Below, piece by piece: positions 17,307-26,244 of a stretch of DNA of 64,000 nucleotides. The notes under the pieces were generated by a model, which worked only from the letters and a program-made list of their open reading frames with translations, was not told the DNA's origin and made no database searches. A program made the position numbers and the translations under genes. How positions within the stretch are numbered: position 1 is the first letter of the stretch; every line of letters begins with the position of its first letter. This DNA comes from Micromonospora coerulea. GTDB lineage: Bacteria; Actinomycetota; Actinomycetes; Mycobacteriales; Micromonosporaceae. Where the stretch lies: positions 100,036-164,035 of the forward strand of contig NZ_JAEMUW010000017.1 in NCBI RefSeq assembly GCF_016598485.1. Direction: 5' to 3'.

Positions 17307-17933
17307 TCAGCCCGCCGCGTAGCCGTGCGCCACCAGGTGCCGCGCGCCCATCTCGTACGCCCGCGGGTCGTCCGGCGTGAAGGCCGCCAACCCGTCGACG
17401 TACCGGTTGTACATGCAGAACGCCGCGGCGATCAGCACCACGTCGTGCAGCTCCAGGTCGGTGGCGCCCGCCGCCCGGGCCGCCTCGACCAGTTCCGGCG
17501 TCACGTCCCGCCCGCTGCGCCGCACGGCGGCGGCGATCCGGAGCAGGGCACGCAACTTCGGGTCGATCGGCGCCGCGTCCAGGTCGGCGCGCACCTGCTC
17601 GACCAGTGGCATTCCCGCCGGTAGCTGCGCCGCCGCGGTCGCCGAGTGCGACGCGGAGCAGAACCCGCAGTCGTTGAGCCCGGACACGTAGGCGGCGATC
17701 AGCTCCCGCTCGCCGGGGCTCAGGGTCGGGTGCGGCGCCCGCAGCAGCGTCTCCGCCAGGGCGTTGAGCGGCCCGGCGGTCTCCGGGCGGAACCGGGTCA
17801 GGCCCCGGATGCCGGGATGCCGATGTTCGTCGAGGCCCAGATCGATGTGCGCGATGACGTCACCCTCCGGTTCCGGCGGAACCCATAGGCGATCATGCGG
17901 GTCGGCGGGTGTCAAGCAGCAGCCGTACCGCAC
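17307..17933 (-). CDS. Carboxymuconolactone decarboxylase / AhpD-like peroxidase
   Basis: 208 residues. ELIAAYVSGLNDCGFCSASH holds the ExxxxxxxxxxxCxxCxxxH redox site of AhpD-type and peroxidase-related enzymes. The surrounding all-helical repeat (PKLRALLRIAAAVRRSG and the C-terminal DVVLIAAAFCMYNRYVDGL) fits the family. It probably reduces peroxides or acts as a thiol-disulfide protein in the cytoplasm. The start at GTG 17933 is uncertain, since the first 20 residues are not conserved in appearance. It converges with the DUF3866 gene. Confidence 0.85.
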   Translation of the reverse strand: MRYGCCLTPADPHDRLWVPPEPEGDVIAHIDLGLDEHRHPGIRGLTRFRPETAGPLNALAETLLRAPHPTLSPGERELIAAYVSGLNDCGFCSASHSATAAAQLPAGMPLVEQVRADLDAAPIDPKLRALLRIAAAVRRSGRDVTPELVEAARAAGATDLELHDVVLIAAAFCMYNRYVDGLAAFTPDDPRAYEMGARHLVAHGYAAG

Positions 17934-17990
17934 CCGCGGGCCGCTCGGAGCGGGTGACGGTGAGCGGCCGCGCGGCGACCGGCGGACCGG

Positions 17991-18185
17991 TCAGCCAGCG
18001 AAGAGAATCAGGCCCAGCCAGGCGCCGACGATCAGGATCAGCGCCACCGCCAGCACCCAGGTCGGCACCGTGTACTCGCCGCGCCGGTTCCGCTCGATCT
18101 CGGCGCGGATCTTCTCCCGGCGACGGTCGACCCAGTTCAGCTTCTCGGCGCCATTGTCCCGGCCGGAGGGTTCGGAAGTGTTCAT
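17991..18185 (-). CDS. Small single-pass membrane protein, unknown
   Basis: 64 residues: a charged N-terminal half (DRRREKIRAEIERNRRGE) and one C-terminal membrane helix (PTWVLAVALILIVGAWLGLILF) ending with the chain, so the N-terminus should face the cytoplasm. No family was recognised. It begins 58 bp after the pafA stop on the same strand, which suggests co-transcription with the Pup ligase gene. The start ATG 18185 is the only sensible one. Confidence 0.65.
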   Translation of the reverse strand: MNTSEPSGRDNGAEKLNWVDRRREKIRAEIERNRRGEYTVPTWVLAVALILIVGAWLGLILFAG

Positions 18186-18243
18186 CGCGACGCCAGCGTA
18201 CCGGTGCGGCGGCGGCCGGTGCCCGGCACCGGCCGCCCACCCG

Positions 18244-19602
18244 TCACATGCTGGCGATCAGCCGCTCCACCCGCTCGTCGTACGCCCGGAACGGGTCCTT
18301 GCAGAGCACGGTCCGCTGCGCCTGGTCGTTGAGCTTCAGGTGCACCCAGTCGACGGTGAAGTCCCGCCGCTTCTCCTGCGCGTGCCGGATGAACTCCCCG
18401 CGCAGCCGGGCCCGGGTGGTCTGCGGCGGCGTCTCCTTCGCCTCGAAGATCTCCGGGTCGGTGGCCACCCGGTCCACCTCGCCGCGCCGCTCCAGCAGCC
18501 CGTACAGGCCCCGGCCACGCCGCAGGTCGTGGTACGCCAGGTCCATCTGCGCCACCCGCGGATGCGACAGCGGCAGGTCGTTCTTGCGCTGGTACCGCTC
18601 GATCAGCCGCAGCTTCGACACCCAGTCGATCTCCCGGGCCACCGGGTCCAGGTCGCCGGTCTCCACCGCCCGCAGCACCCGGCCCCACAGCTCCACCACC
18701 CGCTTCGCGGTCTGGTCGCCGCCCCGCCGCTCCACGAACTCGGTCGCCTTGGCCAGGTACTCCTGCTGGATGTCCAGCGCGCTGACCTCCTTGCCGGAGG
18801 CCAGCCGCACCTTGCGCCGGCCGGTGATGTCGTGAGACACCTCGCGGATCGCCCGGATCGGGTTCTCCAGCGACAGGTCCCGCATCACCACCCCGGCCTC
18901 GATCATCCGCAGCACGACGTCGGCGGTGCCCACCTTCAGCAGCGTGGTCACTTCGTTCATGTTCGAGTCGCCGACGATCACGTGCAGCCGCCGGTACCGC
19001 TCCGCGTCCGCGTGCGGCTCGTCCCGGGTGTTGATGATCGGCCGGCTCCGGGTGGTCGCCGAGGAGACGCCCTCCCAGATGTGCTCCGCCCGCTGGGACA
19101 GGCAGTACACCGCGCCTCGCGGGGTCTGCAGGACCTTCCCCGCCCCGCAGATCAACTGCCGGGTCACCAGGAACGGGATCAGCACGTCGGCGAGCCGGCC
19201 GAACTCGCCGTGCCGGGAGACCAGGTAGTTCTCGTGGCACCCGTACGAGTTGCCGGCCGAATCGGTGTTGTTCTTGAACAGGTAGATCTCACCCGCGATG
19301 CCCTCGTCGTGCAGCCGCTTCTCCGCGTCGATGAGCAGCCCTTCGAGGATCCGCTCACCGGCCCGGTCGTGGGCGACCAGGTCGGTGACCGAGTCGCACT
19401 CCGGCGTCGCGTACTCGGGGTGCGAGCCCACGTCCAGGTAGAGGCGGGCTCCGTTGCGCAGGAACACATTGCTCGACCGGCCCCACGACACCACCCGCCG
19501 GAACAGGTACCGCGCGACCTCGTCGGGGGAAAGCCGGCGCTGCCCGCGATAGGTGCAGGTGACGCCGTACTCGGTCTCGAGGCCGAAGATTCGCCGCTCC
19601 AT
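18244..19602 (-). CDS. pafA: Pup--protein ligase PafA
   Basis: 452 residues of the glutamine-synthetase-like Pup ligase family, the usual length. The N-terminal FGLETEYG holds Glu9 of the ATP/Mg site, and RLYLDVGSHPEYATPEC carries the Asp57 required for catalysis; NNTDSAGNSYGCHENYL and PIINTRDEPHAD are further family blocks. It joins the C-terminal glutamate of Pup to lysines of target proteins. It resembles Dop (22588-24105) throughout, as expected for paralogues. About 300 bp separate it from prcA, so it may have its own promoter. Confidence 0.97.
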   Translation of the reverse strand: MERRIFGLETEYGVTCTYRGQRRLSPDEVARYLFRRVVSWGRSSNVFLRNGARLYLDVGSHPEYATPECDSVTDLVAHDRAGERILEGLLIDAEKRLHDEGIAGEIYLFKNNTDSAGNSYGCHENYLVSRHGEFGRLADVLIPFLVTRQLICGAGKVLQTPRGAVYCLSQRAEHIWEGVSSATTRSRPIINTRDEPHADAERYRRLHVIVGDSNMNEVTTLLKVGTADVVLRMIEAGVVMRDLSLENPIRAIREVSHDITGRRKVRLASGKEVSALDIQQEYLAKATEFVERRGGDQTAKRVVELWGRVLRAVETGDLDPVAREIDWVSKLRLIERYQRKNDLPLSHPRVAQMDLAYHDLRRGRGLYGLLERRGEVDRVATDPEIFEAKETPPQTTRARLRGEFIRHAQEKRRDFTVDWVHLKLNDQAQRTVLCKDPFRAYDERVERLIASM

Positions 19603-19906
19603 GATGTGACATTAGCCGCCCGGGGCCCCGGATGGGCAGCGTCTCATCGGCGTACATCACCCGCGGCGCCGCGTCCACCCCGACGCGCCCCACGCGGCCA
19701 TCCACGCCGGCACCGGGTGCGGCCCCTGGATCGCAGATGGACCGGTCCCGCGCAGGCGCCGCTGTCCTCGCCACCAGCGTGGTGGTCGGCGGCCGGACCC
19801 CGCTCGACGCCGCCCCCGTCACCCCCGACGTGGACGGCGGACGCACGCAGCCGACCCCGCCCCATCACCGCCGCCGGCCGGTACGGCGCCGGCCATGCCT
19901 GGACGG
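19603..19906. other. Intergenic region pafA - prcA, no gene seen
   Basis: About 300 bp upstream of pafA and downstream of prcA. Open frames here have poor codon use and no start with a ribosome binding site. It probably holds the pafA promoter; no clear -10/-35 pair or strong terminator could be picked out. Confidence 0.5.
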
Positions 19907-20740
19907 TCAGCCCTCCGGCTGCTCGCTCTGCTGGCCCTCCAGATCGGCGGAACCGGCCGACGTGATCGGCTTGTTCGCCTCCTCCGTCGGCATCGTCGGG
20001 GTCTGCGCCCGACCGGGTGCCGGCGCGGCGCCCGCCGAGGCGTCGCCGTCCAGCAGCGCCGTCAGCGCCGCCCCGGTGATCCGGCGGAACGTCCGCCCCA
20101 CCCGGCGCCGGTCCAGGACCGCCACCTCGAGCTGGTTGGCGGCGATCGTCCGCGACGCTCCGCCCTCCCCGCCGACGCTGCTCAGCGCCTGCATGGCCAC
20201 CCGGACCGCCTCGCTGAGCGACATCTCCGGCCGGTGCTGCGCCTTGAGCACCCCGGAGATCGACTCGGCCTGGCCGCCCATCGCCATCCGGCCCGGCTCG
20301 TCGTTGACCGAGCCGTCGTAGGTCAGCCGGTAGAGCGCGTCGTCCTCCGGCGTCGCGCCCACCTCGGCCACGCAGATCTCCACCTCGAACGGCTTCGACT
20401 GCTCGGTGAAGATCGCACCGAGGGTCTGCGCGTACGCGTTCGCCAGGGCCAGGCCGTTGACGTCCCGCCGGTCGTAGCTCAGGCCGTTCAGGTCGGCCAT
20501 CCGCACCCCGGCGCGGCGCAGGTTCTCGAACTCGTTGTACCGGCCCACCGCGGCGAAGCCGATCCGGTCGTAGATCTCGCTGACCTTGTGCAGGGTGCTG
20601 GAGAGGTTCTCCGCGACGAAGAGCACCCCACCCTCGTAACTCAGGACCACCGCGCTGCGACCCCGGGCGATGCCCTTGCGGGCCAACTCGGAGCGGTCGC
20701 GCATGATCTGCTCGGGCGAGGCGTAGAACTGCATGGCCAC
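19907..20740 (-). CDS. prcA: Proteasome alpha subunit PrcA
   Basis: 277 residues. QFYASPEQIMRDRSELARKGIARGRSAVVLSY is the conserved alpha-type N-terminus, which gates the pore. The body has YDRIGFAAVGRYNEFENLRRAG and the C-terminus is a low-complexity Thr/Pro/Gln tail. Alpha subunits form the outer rings of the 20S core and dock the ARC ATPase. The start is GTG 20740 or ATG 20734; GGAGA lies suitably upstream of either. It lies 61 bp downstream of prcB on the same strand. Confidence 0.97.
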   Translation of the reverse strand: MAMQFYASPEQIMRDRSELARKGIARGRSAVVLSYEGGVLFVAENLSSTLHKVSEIYDRIGFAAVGRYNEFENLRRAGVRMADLNGLSYDRRDVNGLALANAYAQTLGAIFTEQSKPFEVEICVAEVGATPEDDALYRLTYDGSVNDEPGRMAMGGQAESISGVLKAQHRPEMSLSEAVRVAMQALSSVGGEGGASRTIAANQLEVAVLDRRRVGRTFRRITGAALTALLDGDASAGAAPAPGRAQTPTMPTEEANKPITSAGSADLEGQQSEQPEG

Positions 20741-20801
20741 GGCGGCGGTTCTCCTTCGGGCGCTGTGCTGGGGACTGCTGACTGGTCAGGTGGGAGCGGG
20801 G

Positions 20802-21641
20802 TCAGCCGCCCGGGTTCTCCATCCGGCCGGAGACGACGCTCTCCGCGATCGTCGCCGTCTCGGCGTCGGTGAGCCGGTGGGTGCCCTCCGCCGTCGCCGC
20901 CATCACCACCGGGTAGATCCGGCGGGTCAGATCCGGGCCACCGGTCGCCGTGTCGTCGTCGGCCGCGTCGTAGAGCGCCTCGACCGCCAGCCGCACCGCG
21001 TCGTCGACGGACAGCCCGGCGCGGAACCGCTTCTTCAGCGCCGACTTGGCGAAGAGCGAGCCGGAGCCGATCGCGTCGTAGCCGGTCTCCTCGTACGGGC
21101 CGCCGGTGACGTCGAAGCTGAAGATCCGACCGGCCCGCGTCGGGTCGCTGGCGGCCAGGTCGAAGCCGGCGAAGAGCGGGATCACCGCGAGGCCCTGCAT
21201 CGCCGCGCCCAGGTTGCCGCGGATCATCGAGGCCAGCCGGTTGGCCTTGCCGTCGAGCGAGAGCATCGCGCCCTCGATCTTCTCGTAGTGCTCCAGCTCC
21301 ACCTGGAACAGTCGCATCAGCTCGATGCCGATGCCGGCGGTGCCCGCGATGCCGACGAGGGAGTACGCGTCGGCCGGGTGCACCTTCTCGATGTCCCGCT
21401 GGGCGATCAGGTTGCCCATCGTGGCGCGCCGGTCGCCGGCCATCACCACACCGCCGGCGGCGGCGATGGCCACGATGGTGGTCGCGTGCGGCGCCAGATC
21501 GGCGGCCATACCCGGCGGCAGCGGCCGTCGGCCGGGCAGCATCTCGGGGGCCACCTTGCTCAGGAACGCCGTGAAGGAGGACGTCCCCGCGTTGGTGAAC
21601 ACATCTGGAAGACGCCCGGATGGATCAAAACCCGCTGCCAC
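20802..21641 (-). CDS. prcB: Proteasome beta subunit PrcB
   Basis: 279 residues. A propeptide of about 53 residues precedes HATTIVAIAAAGGVVMAGDRRAT; autocleavage should expose the catalytic Thr at residue 54. SLVGIAGTAGIGIELMRLFQ and GYDAIGSGSLFAKSALKK are beta-subunit blocks. It is the proteolytic subunit of the 20S core. GTG 21641 follows GAGGAA. Its first 82 bp overlap the end of the endonuclease VII-like gene in another frame on the same strand, an unusual arrangement. Confidence 0.97.
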   Translation of the reverse strand: MAAGFDPSGRLPDVFTNAGTSSFTAFLSKVAPEMLPGRRPLPPGMAADLAPHATTIVAIAAAGGVVMAGDRRATMGNLIAQRDIEKVHPADAYSLVGIAGTAGIGIELMRLFQVELEHYEKIEGAMLSLDGKANRLASMIRGNLGAAMQGLAVIPLFAGFDLAASDPTRAGRIFSFDVTGGPYEETGYDAIGSGSLFAKSALKKRFRAGLSVDDAVRLAVEALYDAADDDTATGGPDLTRRIYPVVMAATAEGTHRLTDAETATIAESVVSGRMENPGG

Positions 21642-22246
21642 GTGGTTCCTCTCAGGTACGTGATCGCCCTGGCCAGCCTCGCGGGACTGTCACGGAACTG
21701 GCCAAGACCACCGTTGCAGTTGAAGCAGAGTATCCCGCGCACCCACCCGGTGCGATGATCGTGGTCCAGGTGTTGCGGATCTTCGCCGTCACAGATTGCG
21801 CAGACGCCGCCCTGCTCGGCGAGAAGCTCCTGAAACTCCTTCTCCCCTATGCCGTAGCGCCGCCGCAGATCATATTCGCGGAACCCGCCATGCAGGCGGA
21901 GCTTGCTCTCCTTGCCCTTCTCGTTGTGGCAAGGCTTGCAGTATCGGCCGTAGCCACCCCGACCAGAGCGGTTACGGGGAAAGTCGTCCAGCGGCTTGGT
22001 GTCACCGCAGTCGGGACAGCGCCGATGTCCATCAGGGGCCAGAGGGAGCTGCTTTACCTCGCGCCCATGCTTCTCGCGCAGTCGCTTGGCGTAGCTGGCT
22101 CGGGAGCGCGCGTTGAAGCATGTCTTGCAGTAGCTACCTCGACCCGAGGGGCGTTTGCTGCTCGCGCAGAACTCATCGAGCGGCTTCCACTCCTCGCAGT
22201 CGCGGCAGCGACGTAGTCCAGCCTGATCATCGAGCGGGAGAGGCAT
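21560..22246 (-). CDS. Endonuclease VII-like HNH protein with two zinc-finger-like repeats
   Basis: 228 residues. Two N-terminal repeats each have paired cysteines (RRCRDCEEWKPLDEF with YCKTC, then RRCPDCGDTKPLDDF with YCKPC). The C-terminal part is the phage-T4-type recombination endonuclease VII fold: GVCAICDG, then HLDHDHRTGWVRGILCFNCN, with the catalytic His/Asp and zinc Cys. The known relatives cut branched DNA; its role beside pup is unknown. GC content is visibly lower than its neighbours. It overlaps prcB by 82 bp and lies 22 bp after pup, so it is embedded in the proteasome operon. Confidence 0.85.
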   Translation of the reverse strand: MPLPLDDQAGLRRCRDCEEWKPLDEFCASSKRPSGRGSYCKTCFNARSRASYAKRLREKHGREVKQLPLAPDGHRRCPDCGDTKPLDDFPRNRSGRGGYGRYCKPCHNEKGKESKLRLHGGFREYDLRRRYGIGEKEFQELLAEQGGVCAICDGEDPQHLDHDHRTGWVRGILCFNCNGGLGQFRDSPARLARAITYLRGTTWQRVLIHPGVFQMCSPTRGRPPSRRS

Positions 22247-22268
22247 GTCCGAATTGCCCCTCTATGCC

Positions 22269-22481
22269 CTATTGGCCCCCTTTCTGCACATAGCCCCTGA
22301 CGAACTCCTCTGCGTTCTCCTCGAGGACGGAGTCGATCTCGTCGAGCAGGTCGTCGACGTCCTCGGTGATCTCGGCGTGGCGCTCAGCAACCTCCGGGTT
22401 GGCCTGCGCGGCGACGTCCTCGATCTCCTCGCCCTGGGTCGACTTGCCGGACTGGGTCTGGCCGCCTTCTTGCGTAGCCAT
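22269..22481 (-). CDS. pup: Prokaryotic ubiquitin-like protein Pup
   Basis: 70 residues, rich in Glu/Asp/Gln, with the conserved C-terminal block DDLLDEIDSVLEENAEEFVRGYVQKGGQ in family form (helix that binds the ARC coiled coil). It ends in Gly-Gly-Gln, so Dop must deamidate the last residue to Glu before PafA can attach it. A lysine-containing N-terminal half is unstructured. It begins an operon with the endonuclease VII-like gene, prcB and prcA; a terminator separates it from dop. Confidence 0.97.
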   Translation of the reverse strand: MATQEGGQTQSGKSTQGEEIEDVAAQANPEVAERHAEITEDVDDLLDEIDSVLEENAEEFVRGYVQKGGQ

Positions 22482-22533
22482 CAGGTGCCTCCTCCACGAT
22501 CGTCTGCGATGAACTTACCTCGCTGGAGCGACG

Positions 22534-22573
22534 AAAAGCCCGTCGCGCGCCGGCTTCCGGCGCGCGACGGGCT
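22534..22573 (-). terminator. Rho-independent terminator after dop
   Basis: A perfect 17-bp stem with a 3-base loop (22537-22573) is followed on the minus strand by TTTT. It lies 15 bp after the dop stop and before pup, so dop and the pup-prcBA genes are probably separate transcripts. Confidence 0.85.
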
Positions 22574-22587
22574 CGCGTACGACGGCC

Positions 22588-24105
22588 TCAGCCGCCGGTG
22601 AGAGTCTCCAGCAGGTCCTTGGCGGTGTCGCACCGGTCGAAGAGCGCACCGACGTGCTTGCGGGTGCCCCGCTCGGGCTCCATCATCGGCACCCGGACCA
22701 GGGACTCCCGGCCCACGTCGAAGATCACCGAGTCCCAGCTCGCCGCGACCACCTCGGAGGCGTACTGGGCCAGGCAGCGACCGCGGAAGTAGGCCCTGGT
22801 GTCCTCCGGCGGCTCGGTCATCGCGGTCCGGGTCTGCTCGTCGGTCAGCAGCGTCTTCATCGACCCCCGCGAGACCAGCCGGTGGTAGAGCCCCTTCTCC
22901 GGCCGGACGTCGGAGTACTGCAGGTCGACCAGCTGGAGCTTGTGCGAGCCCCAGGCCAGCTTCTCCCGCTCCCGGTAGCCCTCCAGCAGCCGGAGCTTCG
23001 CCACCCAGTCCAGCTCGTCGGCGCAGAGGAACGCGTCGCGGCCGAGCCGGTCCAGCACGCTCTCCCAGCGGTCCAGCACGTCCGCGGTCTGCTCGTCGAC
23101 GTCGCTGCCGTACCGGTCGTCCACGAAGGACCGGACCCGATCCAGGTACGCCCACTGCACGTCCAGGGCGGTCAGCTTGCGGCCGTCGCGCAGCCGCATC
23201 AGGTGCTTCAGCGACGGGTCGTGGCTGACCGCGCGCAGCTCGCTGACCGGGTCGGCGATGCCCAGGTCGGCGCCGAGCGCCTTCTCCTCGATCATGGTGA
23301 GGATCAGCGCGGTGGTGCCGACCTTCAGGTAGGTGGAGATCTCCGACAGGTTGGCGTCGCCGATGATGACGTGCAGCCGGCGGTACTTGTCGGCGTCCGC
23401 GTGCGGCTCGTCGCGGGTGTTGATGATCGGCCGCTTGAGGGTCGTCTCCAGCCCCACCTCGACCTCGAAGAAGTCGGCGCGCTGGGAGATCTGGAAGCCG
23501 CTCTGCGCGCCGTCCTGGCCGATGCCGACCCGGCCGGCGCCGCAGACGATCTGCCGGGTGACGAAGAACGGCGTCAGGTACGCCACGATGTCGGCGAACG
23601 GGGTCTGCCGCCGCATCAGGTAGTTCTCGTGGGCGCCGTAGCTGGCGCCCTTGTTGTCGGTGTTGTTCTTGTACAGGTGGATGGGGTGGGTGCCCGGGAT
23701 GGTGGCGGCGCGGCGGGACGCCTCGGCCATCACCCGCTCCCCCGCCTTGTCCCAGCGCACGATGTCGAGGGGGTTGGTCACCTCGGGAGTGGAGTACTCC
23801 GGGTGTGCGTGGTCGACGTAGAGTCGGGCGCCGTTGGTGAGTATGACGTTGGCCAGCCCGAGGTCCTCGTCGGCGAGGGCCTCGGCCGGGTCGTAGGCCG
23901 CGCCGGAGTAGGTGAAGCCGCGGGCGTCGCGCAGCGGCGACTCCTCCTCGTAGTCCCAGCGGGCCCGGCCACCGCGGTTGAGTTCCGGGCGCGCCCCGTA
24001 GGCGTTCACCACCTGCGAGGAGGTGACCATCGGGTTGGCCCCGGCCTGGCCGGGCACGGAGATGCCGTACTCGACCTCGGTGCCCATGATCCGTCTTACG
24101 CTCAT
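22588..24105 (-). CDS. dop: Depupylase / Pup deamidase Dop
   Basis: 505 residues from ATG 24105. MGTEVEYG holds the ATP-site Glu10, and RLYVDHAHPEYSTPE the catalytic Asp98. The segment around residues 45-85 is the Dop-loop region absent from PafA; NNTDNKGASYGAHENYL and PIINTRDEPHAD match the shared fold. Dop converts the Pup C-terminal Gln to Glu and removes Pup from tagged proteins. A longer open reading upstream lacks family similarity. An ATG six codons later (MGTEVEYG) is an alternative start. The gene ends at a strong terminator. Confidence 0.96.
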   Translation of the reverse strand: MSVRRIMGTEVEYGISVPGQAGANPMVTSSQVVNAYGARPELNRGGRARWDYEEESPLRDARGFTYSGAAYDPAEALADEDLGLANVILTNGARLYVDHAHPEYSTPEVTNPLDIVRWDKAGERVMAEASRRAATIPGTHPIHLYKNNTDNKGASYGAHENYLMRRQTPFADIVAYLTPFFVTRQIVCGAGRVGIGQDGAQSGFQISQRADFFEVEVGLETTLKRPIINTRDEPHADADKYRRLHVIIGDANLSEISTYLKVGTTALILTMIEEKALGADLGIADPVSELRAVSHDPSLKHLMRLRDGRKLTALDVQWAYLDRVRSFVDDRYGSDVDEQTADVLDRWESVLDRLGRDAFLCADELDWVAKLRLLEGYREREKLAWGSHKLQLVDLQYSDVRPEKGLYHRLVSRGSMKTLLTDEQTRTAMTEPPEDTRAYFRGRCLAQYASEVVAASWDSVIFDVGRESLVRVPMMEPERGTRKHVGALFDRCDTAKDLLETLTGG

Positions 24106-24236
24106 CGACTGCCCGCTCCCGCTCGCCCGTCCCGGTCCCCCGTCAGGTCGAGCGTAGTCGCCGGTACCCGGGAAGGGGGCGCGGCGCGGTCCGGGCTTGC
24201 GGTGTGGCGGCGCGCGGACGACCGGTACGGACGCGT

Positions 24237-24269
24237 GGAGGCCCGCGGCGCGGCGCGCCACGGGCCTCC
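24237..24269 (-). terminator. Hairpin terminator after the ARC ATPase gene
   Basis: GGAGGCCCG and its complement form an outer 9-bp stem; GGCGCG and CGCGCC continue it inside after one mismatch. It lies 17 bp after the ARC stop, between that gene and dop. There is no T run. Confidence 0.6.
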
Positions 24270-24285
24270 GTCGTGCTGCTCGGGC

Positions 24286-26067
24286 CTACAGGTACTGGCC
24301 GGTGTTGCTGGCGGTCTCTATCGACCGGCCGGCCTCCGCACCCTTGCCGCCGGAGACGAGCGTGCGGATGTAGACGATCCGCTCGCCCTTCTTGCCGGAG
24401 ATGCGGGCCCAGTCGTCGGGGTTGGTGGTGTTGGGCAGGTCCTCGTTCTCCCGGAACTCGTCGACGCAGGCGTCGAGCAGGTGCTGCAGCCGCAGCCCCT
24501 TGCGTCCGGAGGTGAGGAACTCCTTGATGGCCATCTTCTTGCCCCGGTCGACGATGTTCTGGATCATCGCGCCGGAGTTGAAGTCCTTGAAGTACAGGAC
24601 TTCCTTGTCGCCGTTGGCGTAGGTGACCTCGAGGAAGCGGTTCTCCTCGGTCTCCGAGTACATCCGCAGGACGACCGCGTCGATCATCGCCGCCACGGTG
24701 GCCTGCGGGTCGCCGCCGTGCTCGGTCAGGTCGTCCGGGTGCAGGGGCAGCCCGGAGAGGATGTACTTGGAGAAGATGTCCTTGGCCGCCTCGGCGTCCG
24801 GCCGCTCGATCTTGATCTTGACGTCGAGCCGGCCCGGGCGCAGGATCGCCGGGTCGATCATGTCTTCCCGGTTGGAGGCGCCGATGACGATGACGTTCTC
24901 CAGGCCCTCCACGCCGTCGATCTCGCTGAGCAGCTGCGGAACGATGGTGTTCTCCACGTCCGAGGAGACGCCGGAACCGCGGGTACGGAAGACCGAGTCC
25001 ATCTCGTCGAAGAACACGATCACCGGAGTGCCCTCGCCGGCCTTCTCCCGGGCTCGCTGGAAGATCAGCCGGATGTGCCGCTCGGTCTCGCCGACGTACT
25101 TGTTGAGCAGCTCGGGGCCCTTGATGTTGAGGAAGAAGCTGGTGTGCCGCTCCTTGCCCTGCCGCTCGGCGATCTTCTTGGCCAGCGAGTTGGCCACCGC
25201 CTTGGCGATCAGCGTCTTGCCGCAGCCCGGCGGGCCGTAGAGCAGGATGCCCTTCGGCGGCCGGAGCTGATGCTCACGGAACAGGTCGGCGTGCAGGAAG
25301 GGCAGTTCCACCGCGTCGCGGATCTGCTCGATCTGCGAGTGGAGGCCGCCGATGTCGGTGTAGTCGACGTCGGGCACCTCCTCGAGGACCAGCTCCTCGA
25401 CCTCGCTCTTCGGGATCCGCTCGTACGCGTACGCCGAGCGGGGCTCGATCATCAGCGAGTCGCCGGCCCGGATCGGCGAACCGATCAGGGTCTCGGCGAG
25501 GTGCACGATCCGCTCCTCGTCGGAGTGCGAGACCACCAGCGCCCGGTCGCCCGGGGCGCCGTCGGGACCCGCCAGGATCTCCTTGAGCATCACGACCTCA
25601 CCGACCCGCTCGTACCCGAACGCGTCGACGATGTTGAGCGCGTCGTTGAGCAGGACCTCCTGGCCGCGCCGGAGCTCGTCGACCTCCAGCGAGGGCGAGA
25701 CGGCGACCCGGAGCTTGCGCCCACCGGTGAACACGTCCACCGTGCCGTCGTCGTGCTTCGCCAGGAAGACGCCGTAGCCACTGGGTGGCTGCGCGAGGCG
25801 GTCGATCTCCTCCTTGAGCGTCACGATCTGCGCGCGAGCCTCCTTGAGGGTGCTCACGAGCCGTTCGTTGTTCTCGGTCAGCCGCGCCAACTGTGCCTGG
25901 GTGGCCGCCAGCCGCTCTTCGAGCTGCCGGACGTGTCGGGGGCTTTCGGTCAACTTGCGCCGCACCAGAGCGAGTTCCTCTTGAAGGAACGCGACCTGCG
26001 TGGAGAGATCGTGGGCCTCCTTCTCCCACCGTGCGGCGCGCGAGTCCGCGTCGTCGCTGCGTGCCAC
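24286..26067 (-). CDS. arc: Proteasome-associated AAA ATPase ARC/Mpa
   Basis: 593 residues from GTG 26067 (GGAGG 7 bases upstream). An N-terminal coiled coil (residues about 10-95) binds Pup, then two OB domains, then the AAA module with Walker A GPPGCGKT, Walker B VIVFFDEMDS and arginine-finger region DPAILRPGRLD. The last residues, GQYL, are the motif that docks into the proteasome alpha ring. It unfolds pupylated substrates and feeds them to PrcAB. It lies upstream of dop on the same strand, with a hairpin between. Confidence 0.97.
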   Translation of the reverse strand: MARSDDADSRAARWEKEAHDLSTQVAFLQEELALVRRKLTESPRHVRQLEERLAATQAQLARLTENNERLVSTLKEARAQIVTLKEEIDRLAQPPSGYGVFLAKHDDGTVDVFTGGRKLRVAVSPSLEVDELRRGQEVLLNDALNIVDAFGYERVGEVVMLKEILAGPDGAPGDRALVVSHSDEERIVHLAETLIGSPIRAGDSLMIEPRSAYAYERIPKSEVEELVLEEVPDVDYTDIGGLHSQIEQIRDAVELPFLHADLFREHQLRPPKGILLYGPPGCGKTLIAKAVANSLAKKIAERQGKERHTSFFLNIKGPELLNKYVGETERHIRLIFQRAREKAGEGTPVIVFFDEMDSVFRTRGSGVSSDVENTIVPQLLSEIDGVEGLENVIVIGASNREDMIDPAILRPGRLDVKIKIERPDAEAAKDIFSKYILSGLPLHPDDLTEHGGDPQATVAAMIDAVVLRMYSETEENRFLEVTYANGDKEVLYFKDFNSGAMIQNIVDRGKKMAIKEFLTSGRKGLRLQHLLDACVDEFRENEDLPNTTNPDDWARISGKKGERIVYIRTLVSGGKGAEAGRSIETASNTGQYL

Positions 26068-26244
26068 GTCCCACCTCCCCGGGGGGCTTGAACGTTCTGA
26101 CCTAACACTAGCCGCTATGAGCCCGATTCGGTCCCGCGCAACGCGCTCGTCACCGAAGCTTGATCGCCAAGGGCTGGTCGGGGGGCGGGTACGGGCGTTC
26201 GGGTACCGTCGGAGCGTGGCACAGGAGAACATGAGGGGTGCACG

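Noticed and set aside
22654..26091. Long + strand open frame across dop and the ARC gene
   Set aside because: It mirrors two certain genes on the minus strand and lacks any domain.
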